From NCBI RefSeq assembly GCF_001431415.1, contig NZ_LDJI01000009.1, positions 145,863 to 209,862 of the forward strand: a DNA stretch of 64,000 bases, given 5' to 3'. The stretch comes from Stenotrophomonas humi. GTDB taxonomy: Bacteria > Pseudomonadota > Gammaproteobacteria > Xanthomonadales > Xanthomonadaceae. The position numbers were made by a program, and so were the translations under genes. Below the pieces are notes generated by a model. That model was not told where the DNA came from and searched no databases. It was given only the letters and a program-made list of their open reading frames with translations. Within the stretch, counting starts at the first letter, position 1. Every line of letters starts with the position of its first letter. Below, in pieces: positions 14,097-21,027 of this stretch.

Positions 14097-14382
14097 AACG
14101 GTCGAGGAGCCCGTAGAGGAACCTCCCTCGCGACTGCCGGACTGGACGTCACTGCAGCCGGTTGATGTGTCAGAGCGGGCGGTGACGATGCACAAGATCA
14201 TGGTCATCGCCAACACGCATGGCTGGCAGATCGCCGTCACGCACTTCCTCATGACAAAGGGTGTTCCCTACCTGTCCGACCTGACGGAACCGCAGCTGGA
14301 TGACTTGCTCGACCGGATGCACGGCTACGTCGATGCCGCCGAGATAGGCGCGTGCATGCATGACGCGATGCCGGTGACCTAG
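13984..14382 (+). CDS. Immunity-region protein overlapping the repressor
   Basis: The 132-residue protein starts at ATG 13984 behind a strong ribosome site (AAGGAGGGTGACG) and overlaps the repressor by 113 nt. The N-terminus is basic; the C-terminal half, from TMHKIMVIANTHGWQIAVTH to LTEPQLDDLLDRMHGYVDAAE, is helical and resembles a recurrent uncharacterised phage module. Co-expression with the repressor in the lysogen is expected. Function unknown; an antirepressor or repressor partner is possible. Confidence 0.75.
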   Translation: MDRSERLDRMAELIAQRAKRKLGMPRELRLVGSESAPKTVEEPVEEPPSRLPDWTSLQPVDVSERAVTMHKIMVIANTHGWQIAVTHFLMTKGVPYLSDLTEPQLDDLLDRMHGYVDAAEIGACMHDAMPVT

Positions 14383-14433
14383 CCCCACGCCGCCCCGCCA
14401 GCCGGGGCGCTCTCCTGTCCCAATTTTGGACAA

Positions 14434-14460
14434 CAAAAAACCCCGCCGGAGCGGGGTTTA
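14434..14460. terminator. Bidirectional terminator between convergent lysogeny genes
   Basis: CCCCGC-CGGA-GCGGGG forms a perfect stem, flanked by AAAAAA on the left and TTTA on the right, so it can end transcripts from both sides. Two further hairpins (14390-14410 and TGTCC/GGACA at 14416-14432) lie just upstream. Confidence 0.85.
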
Positions 14461-14480
14461 GGGGGATTGCGAAGGATGGG

Positions 14481-14957
14481 TCAGTCCCCGTCTCCGTCCT
14501 GACTGGAAGAACCCTTTTGCTTCTTATTTGCAGCAATCCCATATCCAGCAGCGCCACCTGCAACCAGGAATACAACAGCTTTAACCAGCTCAAGGGCCAG
14601 CGCTTCCTTGTCTAGGTAAAGGGCATAGCCGATCAAAAGGGCGATGATGACCAGAAGCCAAATTATGAGCTTCTGCGCGTCCTTCCTTTGCCCTCTAGCG
14701 CATTCTCGCTCGTGGACCCGATCTTCCTTTTGTGCCGCCAGCGAAGCCATGCCAAATTGAAACGCGTTCGCGTCCTTCTGCTTGTCAATCTCTAGACGCT
14801 CACGCTCAATCTGATTTTGCTCAGACTTCACCGCGAGGTCTTGAGCTTGAGCCTCGATGAACAAGCTCAGTGTCTTTGACAGCTCTGCGGGGACTAGGCC
14901 GTTGTTCTTTGCCGCCTCATCCTTGGGCTTTGGAGCCTCGTCCTTGGGTTCAGTCAC
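14481..14957 (-). CDS. Coiled-coil membrane protein in the immunity region
   Basis: The 158-residue protein starts at ATG 14957. Residues 1-20 are Lys/Glu/Pro-rich, about 30-95 form a charged coiled coil (VKSEQNQIERERLEIDKQK), and two membrane helices follow (LIIWLLVIIALLIGYALYL and VKAVVFLVAGGAAGYGIAA) with a short polar tail. Transcribed toward the repressor and outside both lytic operons, it is probably expressed in the lysogen. Superinfection exclusion or a defence role is an inference from place and topology. Confidence 0.75.
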   Translation of the reverse strand: MTEPKDEAPKPKDEAAKNNGLVPAELSKTLSLFIEAQAQDLAVKSEQNQIERERLEIDKQKDANAFQFGMASLAAQKEDRVHERECARGQRKDAQKLIIWLLVIIALLIGYALYLDKEALALELVKAVVFLVAGGAAGYGIAANKKQKGSSSQDGDGD

Positions 14958-15154
14958 TTGAAAACCTTATAGATTGGCGAGTCATGCTTGATCCGCACAC
15001 CACCGAAATTCTTCTCGCCCAGGCGGGGCGCAACAATCTCAACAACCTTGATGCCGCGCTTCTGTTCAGCTGTAAGTGACACAAAATCAGAAGCACTCAA
15101 CACCTCCAAAGTCACGGGCCGGGCGTCCAGCGTCCTGCTTTCATGACTCTTCAT
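14954..15154 (-). CDS. Small protein coupled to the membrane protein
   Basis: The 66-residue protein starts at ATG 15154, 5 nt after a perfect AGGAGG, and overlaps the next gene by 4 nt. It contains VTLEVLSASDFVSLTAEQKR and ends in a basic beta-like segment. No known family. The strong ribosome site and coupling suggest that both proteins are made together, possibly as a toxin-antitoxin or exclusion pair; this is not proven. Confidence 0.7.
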   Translation of the reverse strand: MKSHESRTLDARPVTLEVLSASDFVSLTAEQKRGIKVVEIVAPRLGEKNFGGVRIKHDSPIYKVFK

Positions 15155-15541
15155 ACGTTCCTCCTAGATAGAGCGCGCCCAGAGCGCGCTCATTGGCAAA
15201 TTGAAATTGCGACTTGCCTGATCACTGGCAGCTCCGTCCTCAGACGATTGCTTGCCCTAACAGCGGTTGCTGTTGTTCTCGCCGTCAATAGTAGCGTTGC
15301 TTCGATGTAACAACAACAAAACGTTTTCTTAAAAACGCTAGTGAATTCAGACGCTTAATTGACTGTTTGACATTGCGAAAGTTCCGTGAGTGTCAACTAA
15401 TCGTTACAGATCAGCTGGTTACATACGACTAGTTGGCCGGGAGCGGGCGCTCCCCTCGACTTCTCAGCGCTGAACCTGGATATCCGGCAAATTCAAAACC
15501 CTGAACGCCGCGTTAGGGGTTCAGGAATGGTAAACCGCTCG
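15155..15541. other. Non-coding region of the immunity locus, rich in dyads
   Basis: No convincing gene is present. Visible elements are an 8-bp hairpin at 15171-15191, the inverted repeat TTGACA-N18-TGTCAA at 15367-15396, GGGAGC/GCTCCC at 15440-15456, and CCTGAAC/GTTCAGG at about 15500-15530. The stretch 15290-15420 is AT-richer than its surroundings, fitting a promoter for the leftward gene pair. Confidence 0.6.
15171..15191 (-). promoter_or_regulatory. Leader hairpin next to a strong ribosome site
   Basis: GAGCGCGC and GCGCGCTC form a perfect 8-bp stem with a 5-nt loop, ending 5 nt before the AGGAGG of the gene at 14954-15154. There is no U-tract, so it is more likely an mRNA stability or translation element than a terminator. 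Confidence 0.55.
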
Positions 15542-15583
15542 CTTAGATTTCCTATTGACGTAGATACTTAGGTTTCCTAAGCT
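15542..15583 (+). promoter_or_regulatory. Rightward lytic promoter (pL-like) with two operators
   Basis: TTGACG (15555-15560) and TAAGCT (15578-15583) are 17 bp apart. Operators lie at 15542-15556 (CTTAG-N5-CTATT) and 15567-15581 (CTTAG-N5-CTAAG), 25 bp apart, overlapping both boxes just as at 13425-13466. It drives the rightward early operon from 15622. Confidence 0.8.
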
Positions 15584-15621
15584 TCATCCATCGCCTCACC
15601 CCGAGGCCGAGGGATGCAGAG

Positions 15622-15879
15622 ATGGGACGCCTGACCTACGACGACCACGTCACCGACTACCTGGATACCGAAGAAGTCCGCGCCCGCATGGCACTGGCCG
15701 CAGCCGAGTTCATTGGCGAGTGGATGACTGGCCCCAAGGACGCATACGCCACGCAGAAGTGCGGCCGCCAGTTCAACGAGCTGGCCGACAAGATCGAGTC
15801 GAGCTTCATCGCAGAGATGGAGCGCCGCCAGAGCGTTGAGGCAGACAACGTTGCCGAGCTGCGGGAGTGCGCGGCATGA
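15622..15879 (+). CDS. First early protein of the rightward operon, unknown
   Basis: The 85-residue acidic helical protein begins MGRLTYDDHVTDYLDTEEVR and lacks known motifs. It is the first gene after the pL-like promoter and overlaps the next by 4 nt, starting a run of tightly coupled small genes. Confidence 0.7.
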   Translation: MGRLTYDDHVTDYLDTEEVRARMALAAAEFIGEWMTGPKDAYATQKCGRQFNELADKIESSFIAEMERRQSVEADNVAELRECAA

Positions 15880-16217
15880 GCGCCAACAAGCACACGCCTG
15901 CACCGTGGAGCGTGGGAGCAACCGATCCCGATACAGCAGAGATTGAGATCGTCAGCGAAGGCAGGCCATACATCTGCCTTGTTCTGCCGGGCGCTGTCGA
16001 TGGGCGCACTGAAGCCAACGCCCGCCTGATCGCCGCCGCGCCGGAGCTGCTGGATTTCATTCAGCACGCGGCCGATCAACTCGAATCCGGAATACAGGAA
16101 TACACCGGAAGTCCTGAAGAGCCGCCACAGCCTGCGAGTAAGTGGGACTACGACGCGGGGCAATTGGTTGGCGAACTTCGCCGATTGATCGCCAAGGCAA
16201 CCGGGGGTGCGGCATGA
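15876..16217 (+). CDS. Phage early protein with NARLIAAAPELL motif
   Basis: The 113-residue protein begins SANKHTPAPWSVG and contains NARLIAAAPELLDFI, a signature repeated in very many phage early proteins of unknown role. The N-terminal half is beta-like and the C-terminal half helical. The start at 15876 was chosen for the ATGA overlap. Confidence 0.78.
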   Translation: MSANKHTPAPWSVGATDPDTAEIEIVSEGRPYICLVLPGAVDGRTEANARLIAAAPELLDFIQHAADQLESGIQEYTGSPEEPPQPASKWDYDAGQLVGELRRLIAKATGGAA

Positions 16218-16483
16218 GCGGGGTGGATGTGCTGGCGGTGATGGATGACGTGGCCCGTTTCCACGATAACGGAAGTGAGGCATTCGATTCTCTTCGCGAA
16301 GCCCGCGCAGCCGTCGCCGAGCTGATTGAGGCGGCAAGCCGTGTCCAGTGCACGCCTTGCCTCGGGACCGGATTCCAGACCGTGCGCGTGCAAGGGGACT
16401 TTGTAGTCGGTTGCGACCCATACCCCTGTCCGAAATGCACGCCCCTGCGCACCGCCCTCTCCCGCGTGCGAGGTGCCGAATGA
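16214..16483 (+). CDS. Small zinc-ribbon-like early protein
   Basis: The 89-residue protein has a helical N-terminal half and, from residue about 45, the pairs CTPCLGTG and CPKC, resembling a DnaJ-type zinc-binding element. Four-nt overlaps link it to both neighbours. Function unknown. Confidence 0.7.
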   Translation: MSGVDVLAVMDDVARFHDNGSEAFDSLREARAAVAELIEAASRVQCTPCLGTGFQTVRVQGDFVVGCDPYPCPKCTPLRTALSRVRGAE

Positions 16484-16629
16484 GCGCCCGCCGCCTCAAC
16501 GCATGGCTGCACGTATTCGCGAAGTCCGCCGAGTACGCGCTGTTCCTTGACCTGTTCGCAATTTCGCTACTCGCAGCCGCCGTGTTCTTCGTGCCGCTGC
16601 GTCTGCTGACTATTACTGGAGGGGTGTGA
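16480..16629 (+). CDS. Small membrane protein
   Basis: The 49-residue protein has one membrane helix (ALFLDLFAISLLAAAVFFVP) after a basic N-terminus. It overlaps the upstream gene by 4 nt and the downstream gene by 1 nt. Such early membrane peptides often target host functions; no specific role can be given. Confidence 0.65.
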   Translation: MSARRLNAWLHVFAKSAEYALFLDLFAISLLAAAVFFVPLRLLTITGGV

Positions 16630-16808
16630 TGAAGCCTGATTGGAAGGATGCGCCGAAGTGGGCGAAGTGGCGCGCTACCGATGGAGGCGGGATGTCGTAC
16701 TGGCACGAAGTCGAGCCCGAATGGGATGAAATGAATCAGGAGTGGCGCAGCGAGGGGATGGTGACCACGTCGCACGACGCTGACGAAAGCTTGGAGCCCC
16801 GCCCATGA
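16629..16808 (+). CDS. Small Trp-rich phage protein
   Basis: The 59-residue protein begins MKPDWKDAPKWAKWRATDGG, a common phage module of unknown role, followed by acidic residues. The ATG at 16629 overlaps the previous stop (TGATG) and is preferred over the in-frame GTG at 16626. Confidence 0.7.
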   Translation: MKPDWKDAPKWAKWRATDGGGMSYWHEVEPEWDEMNQEWRSEGMVTTSHDADESLEPRP

Positions 16809-16930
16809 CCCCCAGCCTCCCAACCATCGCCGACATCGCAGCAGTGGTGTTCCCGCCGATCAAGGCGCCTGACCCGCTGCAAGAACTGGAAGCCAACGAA
16901 GGCATCTGCGCACAGGAGAGTGAGGGATGA
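16805..16930 (+). CDS. Very small early protein
   Basis: The 41-residue frame has ATGA overlaps with the genes on both sides (16805-16808 and 16927-16930), which supports its reality. The sequence includes LPTIADIAAVVFPPIKAPDP. No family or function. Confidence 0.55.
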   Translation: MTPSLPTIADIAAVVFPPIKAPDPLQELEANEGICAQESEG

Positions 16931-17166
16931 ATGCGATTCGTAATTCACTCGGCTTCGTGCTCCTGTTCGGCGCGCTGGCACTGATCGCAAGCGCGTACAG
17001 CCTGGAACTGATCTCGCTGATCTTCCTCGTCCTCATGTCGATCAACGGTTTCAAGCTGGCCGACGCAATCGTGGCGCACGTCAGGATGCTGCGTAGGCAG
17101 CCCAAGCACGAGCCGCCGACCACACTCCCCGACTTCCCGGCGCAGACGAAGCGCGACGTTCGATAA
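16927..17166 (+). CDS. Small membrane protein
   Basis: The 79-residue protein has two hydrophobic stretches in its first 45 residues (FVLLFGALALIASAY and LISLIFLVLMSINGF), then a basic soluble tail. Together they may form a membrane hairpin. It is coupled by ATGA to the preceding gene. Confidence 0.65.
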   Translation: MNAIRNSLGFVLLFGALALIASAYSLELISLIFLVLMSINGFKLADAIVAHVRMLRRQPKHEPPTTLPDFPAQTKRDVR

Positions 17167-17174
17167 CCAAGGAT

Positions 17175-17402
17175 ATGACCATGTTTCTAAGTAACTCCAA
17201 GTCCCCGGCACAGAAGCGCAAGCGCATGAAGTTTGGCGCTTGGCTGCACAAACTTCAGACCAAGAAGCGTCGCATTGCACGGCCGGGTTTCATCGTAGAC
17301 GAAGCCAGCATGACGGTGATCGGTCGCGCGGTTGCGCCGTTTCTTCCGAACGTTCGCGGCATGCGATACGAGAAGGGGAAGTTGATCCCCCGTCACAGCT
17401 AA
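17175..17402 (+). CDS. Small basic phage protein
   Basis: The 75-residue protein is highly basic in its first half (PAQKRKRMKFGAWLHK, TKKRRIARPG), so nucleic-acid binding is plausible. No known family. An 8-nt gap separates it from the preceding gene. Confidence 0.6.
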   Translation: MTMFLSNSKSPAQKRKRMKFGAWLHKLQTKKRRIARPGFIVDEASMTVIGRAVAPFLPNVRGMRYEKGKLIPRHS

Positions 17403-17415
17403 CTCCCCTAGCCCA

Positions 17416-17441
17416 CTGCTGGTGGCGCAAATAACCAGCAG
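17416..17441 (+). promoter_or_regulatory. Perfect 8-bp hairpin in the early operon
   Basis: CTGCTGGT (17416-17423) pairs perfectly with ACCAGCAG (17434-17441) around a 10-nt loop. It lies 14 nt after a stop codon and 166 nt before the next well-supported gene. No U-tract follows; an RNA-processing or antitermination element is possible. Confidence 0.5.
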
Positions 17442-17610
17442 ATGCTGCCACCCGAAGGACTCCGCCCGTGTCGATGTACTGCGCCTATCCATGAGGCGGA
17501 CGGCAGCGGTTGCCACGGGTCCACCGGAAATCAAACCGGCACGACGGGCGCGGCAGATGGCAGGCCGGAAAGACGGTCCGAGTTACCCCTTTACCTGGAG
17601 CAGGACATGA
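17422..17610 (+). CDS. Possible 62-aa basic protein
   Basis: A GTG-initiated frame overlaps the start of the next gene by 4 nt (ATGA at 17607-17610), the habit of this operon. The peptide is Arg-rich with no motif. Its start lies inside the hairpin loop region, and the composition could be chance. Confidence 0.35.
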   Translation: MAQITSRCCHPKDSARVDVLRLSMRRTAAVATGPPEIKPARRARQMAGRKDGPSYPFTWSRT

Positions 17611-18128
17611 GCAACGCCACACATTACCGAAAGGTGTTCGACTCCCCGTATCTCAGCGCGGCGGATGTTGTCGAGCCGATCAGCTTGACCATCGCCCGCG
17701 TGACGCAGGAGGTGGACAAGACCAAGAAGTCTAAGGACGTGTTCAACACGGTCTATTTCGTTGAGCGCGACATCCGCCCCGGCGAGAAGCTGAAGCCGAT
17801 GATCCTCAATGCCACGAACAGCAAGACCGTGGCGCGCCTCGCTGGCACTCCGTACATCGAAGAGTGGGGCGGCAAGCGGATCACCGTCTACGTCGAGACT
17901 GGCATCAAGTTTGGTCGCGACACCGTTGACGGGCTGCGGATCAAGCAGGCTGCTGCGCGTTCTGCCGTTACCCCGGACAACCAGCGCCTGTGGGACAACG
18001 CCAAGTCTGCATACAAGCGGGACGGCAACTTGGAGCGTGTTCTGGCCCGTGCTGACATGAGCGAGGAACACATCACGCAGTTGATCGCGGAGTGCAGCGC
18101 CGAGCCCAAGCAGGAGGCCGCAGCATGA
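17607..18128 (+). CDS. Uncharacterised protein coupled to exonuclease (annealing-protein candidate)
   Basis: The 173-residue protein has an alpha-beta core (VFNTVYFVERDIRPGEKLKP, NATNSKTVARLAGTP, ITVYVETGIKFGRDTVDGLR) and an acidic helical tail with EEHITQLIAECSAEP. It does not look like RecT, Beta or Erf. It sits directly upstream of the YqaJ exonuclease with a 4-nt overlap and two genes before SSB, exactly where a single-strand annealing protein is encoded in lambda-type recombination modules. A role with the exonuclease is inferred from place only. Confidence 0.75.
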   Translation: MSNATHYRKVFDSPYLSAADVVEPISLTIARVTQEVDKTKKSKDVFNTVYFVERDIRPGEKLKPMILNATNSKTVARLAGTPYIEEWGGKRITVYVETGIKFGRDTVDGLRIKQAAARSAVTPDNQRLWDNAKSAYKRDGNLERVLARADMSEEHITQLIAECSAEPKQEAAA

Positions 18129-18754
18129 AGTGGCACAACGTCGAGCAGAACAGCCCGGAGTGGGACGAACTGAAGCTGGGCCAGCCGGGATCATCGGCAG
18201 CGGCAACGTTCATGGCTCACTACGGAAAGGACTTCGGCGAACCGGCACAGAAGCTGGCGTTGCGGTATGCCCTTGAACGCGTCACAGGCCGGAAGTCTGA
18301 GCAGAACTTCAGCAACGCACACATGGAGCGCGGCCACGCTCAAGAGCCTATCGCCAAGATGCTCTATGAGGAGTTGCACTTCGTTGAAGTAACCAACGGC
18401 GGCTATTTCGACCATGCCGAATGGGGCGACTCACCTGATGGCCTTGTCGATTCAGACGGGACTGTAGAGATCAAGTCGGTCATCGCGTCCGTCCACGAAG
18501 CAACGATCAAACGAGGCACGTTCGACTCTGCCTACAAGTGGCAAATCATCACGCATTTCGATGGAACAGGCCGCAACTGGGTGGACTACGCCAGCTACTG
18601 CGCCGACTACCCGGAATGGGATCAGTTGGTGGTCTATCGCACCTACCGCGACCAAGTCGAGAAAGAGTTGTCGATGCTTAGGGAGCGGCGCGAACAGTTC
18701 ATTGAACTGATCAAAACCAAGGCCAGCGAAATCAACGAAAGGAAAGCCGCATGA
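18125..18754 (+). CDS. YqaJ-type phage exonuclease (lambda Exo-like)
   Basis: The 209-residue protein has WHNVEQNSPEWDELKLGQPG at its start, MERGHAQEPIAKMLYEE with the conserved Glu, the catalytic core GDSPDGLVDSDGTVEIKS (Asp...Glu-X-Lys), and KWQIITHFDGTGRNW with a conserved Gln. This is the PD-(D/E)XK YqaJ fold. It resects double-stranded ends to feed an annealing protein. It overlaps both neighbours by 4 nt. Confidence 0.93.
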   Translation: MKWHNVEQNSPEWDELKLGQPGSSAAATFMAHYGKDFGEPAQKLALRYALERVTGRKSEQNFSNAHMERGHAQEPIAKMLYEELHFVEVTNGGYFDHAEWGDSPDGLVDSDGTVEIKSVIASVHEATIKRGTFDSAYKWQIITHFDGTGRNWVDYASYCADYPEWDQLVVYRTYRDQVEKELSMLRERREQFIELIKTKASEINERKAA

Positions 18755-19161
18755 ACAATTTGAACGCAATCGGCCGCGTGGGCGGCAAGGACGCCGTTAC
18801 TCGTTACACCCAAGCAGGCGAACCCGTTACCGGCTGGTCGATGGCTGTGGACTCTGGCTACGGCGATAAGAAGCAGACCATTTGGATCGACTGCTCAGCA
18901 TGGGGCAAGCGTTTCGAGAAGGTCGCCGAATACATCACCAAGGGCGTGCAGCTTGGCGTGACCGGCGAACTCGGCACCCGCGAACACGAAGGCAAGACCT
19001 ACATCACCTTGCGCATCGCTGACGTGACCCTGGTGGGTGGCAAGCAGGAAAGCAGCGGCAACCAGCAGCAGGCCCAGCGTCCGGCGAGGCAGCAGCAGGA
19101 ACCCGCCCAGCAGTCAGCGCCTCCCTCCGGCGATCCGCTCGACGACGACATCCCCTTCTAG
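18751..19161 (+). CDS. ssb: Single-stranded DNA-binding protein
   Basis: The 136-residue protein has the OB-fold region of SSB (residues 1-95: NNLNAIGRVGGKDAVTRYTQ, KQTIWIDCSAWGKRFEKVAE, TYITLRIADVTLVGG), a Gln/Pro-rich linker, and the acidic tip DDDIPF that recruits partner proteins. It is the last gene of the recombination module; a structured non-coding segment follows. Confidence 0.93.
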   Translation: MNNLNAIGRVGGKDAVTRYTQAGEPVTGWSMAVDSGYGDKKQTIWIDCSAWGKRFEKVAEYITKGVQLGVTGELGTREHEGKTYITLRIADVTLVGGKQESSGNQQQAQRPARQQQEPAQQSAPPSGDPLDDDIPF

Positions 19162-19168
19162 GACCTAC

Positions 19169-19370
19169 GGGGCGGAATGCGCAGTGGTGATGCGCTCATG
19201 TGCGGGAAAGAACCCCTGATGTAGTTCAGGGCTGGTAGCGAAAGCTAATCCGTTGGTGACGGCGGAACCGGCAGACCCGTTTGATGCTGGCGAATTGACG
19301 CGCTTTAGACCGTTAAACATAGGCTGGTTTGAGTCCAGCTAAGCCGGGATCACCTCCGGCCCGCCCCACC
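19169..19370 (+). ncRNA. Candidate structured RNA with tRNA-like closing stem and anti-SD hairpin
   Basis: There is no gene in this 200-nt stretch, but the pairing is dense. GGGGCGG (19169-19175) pairs perfectly with CCGCCCC (19361-19367). Two bases in is a D-arm-like GCGC/GCGC hairpin with GG in its loop (19179-19195). Further hairpins are CCCTGA/TCAGGG (19214-19231), TAGC-GAAA-GCTA (19236-19247), a T-arm-like GCTGG-TTTGAGT-CCAGC (19323-19339), and GCCGG/CCGGC (19343-19360), whose loop region contains GGATCACCTCC, identical to the 16S rRNA 3' end. It matches no RNA family known to me; a tRNA relic is the alternative. Confidence 0.6.
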
Positions 19371-19385
19371 CTTTAGGAGCAAGAC

Positions 19386-19649
19386 ATGAGCAACAACGGA
19401 TGGATGCCGATTGAGTCGGCTCCGAAAGATGGAAGCGCGATCACTGTTTACGACATGTATCAGACGGACTTCAAGAAAAATTCAAACGGCATCTATAGGC
19501 AAACGGGACGCGACGGGTATGGAGTAGTTACGGCATGGTTTAAGGACGGCGCATGGCTGATGCACTCACGGGACGGGGTGGTGATTGCGTGCACCAATCC
19601 TGCCCACTGGATGCCCATCCCCGCTCCCCCGACCGGAGAAGACGAATGA
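19386..19649 (+). CDS. DUF551-like early protein
   Basis: The 87-residue protein opens GWMPIESAPKDGSAITVYD and closes with PAHWMPIPAPP, the bracket pattern of DUF551 (WxPIESAPKDG ... HWMPLPxPP). DUF551 proteins are common in phage early regions and have no known activity. It has a clear ribosome site (TAGGAGCAAGAC), just after the structured RNA. Confidence 0.8.
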   Translation: MSNNGWMPIESAPKDGSAITVYDMYQTDFKKNSNGIYRQTGRDGYGVVTAWFKDGAWLMHSRDGVVIACTNPAHWMPIPAPPTGEDE

Positions 19650-20812
19650 ACGGATACGACGCACAAGACATGGCGACTCAGGGCGCTGATGGGCATCGCG
19701 ACGGCTATCAGGCTGGGTACGCGGATGCGGTGAAGGCGTTCGATGCTGAAAATCCCGTCTCAGCGCAGGAGGCGGTGGCTATCAACCAGTTCCGCCACCA
19801 TGACAGTTCAGACTGGTATGACGTGACACCGGAAGACCATCCGCACGTGTTCAACGATCCAGACTTCGTTGTCCGAACGGTCTACGCCGCCCCCGTCGCC
19901 GCAGCGCCGGTTGTCGAGGCGTTGAAACGGATCAAGCTGCGTCTGCACTTCCTCGATATGCCTGGCGAGTCAATGTGGGATCGTGGCGATGGCGTATGGG
20001 TGCCGGACTGGCGCTACGAAATCCAGTTGATCGAACACGTCCTGCATGGCCGCCCCTTCACGGCCACTGAGAAGCCCACCGACACCCGCAAGCGGATCGA
20101 AGTGGCCAGCACCCCCGCAGCGCAGGGGATCTCCCTGCTGAACACCGCCTACTTTCAGGGTTGGGTGGCGGCGGCTGGGTGGGCTAGTCGTGATGATATT
20201 GTCGCCGATGAAGGGAGCAAGGCATATACGGCTGAGCGCGACCAACGGCTGCATGGACTGATCGACGCCAGCCCCAAGGCCGACGCGCGTACACCGAAGG
20301 CCGGGGAACAGATCGCAGATATTCTCATTGAATGGAGGCGTAACGAGATTGACGCTGGCTCTGCGCTGGCAGCCATAGAAGCCCACTTAGACGCCTGTAC
20401 TTTTCAGCCGGCCAACGATTTGAACATCGGCTATGAAGCCGGGATGCGCCTTGAGCGTGAGGCTCAAGGGGCCAGCCCCAAGGGCGGCAGCGATGCGGAG
20501 TCGAGATTCGCTTTCTGCGCGAAGCATGAGGCGTTCCCCATACGCACCGAGGATGGTCGGAACTGGATCATGTTCGTTGCTACGGACCCGGCATACCCGA
20601 ACATTCGGGCAGCCCATGTTGCCGCCACTCCCGAAGCAGCCATAGACGCCGCAATGCAGGCCAGCAGCGCCGAGGCTGGGGTCATGTGCGCAACTTGCCA
20701 GGACAGCGGCGAGGTGATCGGGCAAGAGGGTTCCGGCCCGGATGTTTACGACGTTACGGTGATATGCCCGCATTGCTCGCAGCAGGCCACCAGCGCCGAG
20801 GTGGGGTCGTGA
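19646..20812 (+). CDS. Mosaic early phage protein, 388 aa
   Basis: The protein joins several modules: QGADGHRDGYQAGYADAVKA at the start, a region with TVYAAPVAAAPVVEALKRI, a middle with YFQGWVAAAGWASRDDIV and WRRNEIDAGSALAAIEAHLD, and a C-terminal zinc-ribbon-like end (CATCQDSG, CPHCSQQ). These modules occur separately in many phages, so this is a mosaic or fusion protein. No enzymatic signature. The ATG at 19646 overlaps the DUF551 gene by 4 nt. Confidence 0.75.
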   Translation: MNGYDAQDMATQGADGHRDGYQAGYADAVKAFDAENPVSAQEAVAINQFRHHDSSDWYDVTPEDHPHVFNDPDFVVRTVYAAPVAAAPVVEALKRIKLRLHFLDMPGESMWDRGDGVWVPDWRYEIQLIEHVLHGRPFTATEKPTDTRKRIEVASTPAAQGISLLNTAYFQGWVAAAGWASRDDIVADEGSKAYTAERDQRLHGLIDASPKADARTPKAGEQIADILIEWRRNEIDAGSALAAIEAHLDACTFQPANDLNIGYEAGMRLEREAQGASPKGGSDAESRFAFCAKHEAFPIRTEDGRNWIMFVATDPAYPNIRAAHVAATPEAAIDAAMQASSAEAGVMCATCQDSGEVIGQEGSGPDVYDVTVICPHCSQQATSAEVGS

Positions 20813-21027
20813 GCGCCCGTCGTCGTGTTGTCAGCAGCACCCACCTGCACAATCTACCGTGGGAGGTCGCCTTCGTGTGCCAGCTAGATTGTGGCCACAG
20901 TCAGCGCGCTGAAGGACGGTATGACAGGTCCAGCCCTGTCGTGCGCGGCGTGCCTCCAAAGACAGTCACTTGCCACAAGTGCAGTCAACAGCCCACCAGC
21001 CACGGCGCGGGGGTGTCGGATGAGTGA
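20809..21027 (+). CDS. Small zinc-ribbon phage protein
   Basis: The 72-residue frame starts with GTG at 20809, overlapping the previous stop. It has CQLDCGH and CHKC pairs that could bind one zinc ion. The shared zinc-ribbon pattern with its neighbours suggests short accessory proteins exchanged as modules. Confidence 0.6.
   Translation: MSARRRVVSSTHLHNLPWEVAFVCQLDCGHSQRAEGRYDRSSPVVRGVPPKTVTCHKCSQQPTSHGAGVSDE

Noticed and set aside
19169..19370. Group I intron or tmRNA as explanation of the structured RNA
   Set aside because: No clear intron core elements (GACTA-type R and its S partner) and no tag-peptide frame or canonical T-loop next to the acceptor are visible. A broken tRNA array cannot be fully excluded.
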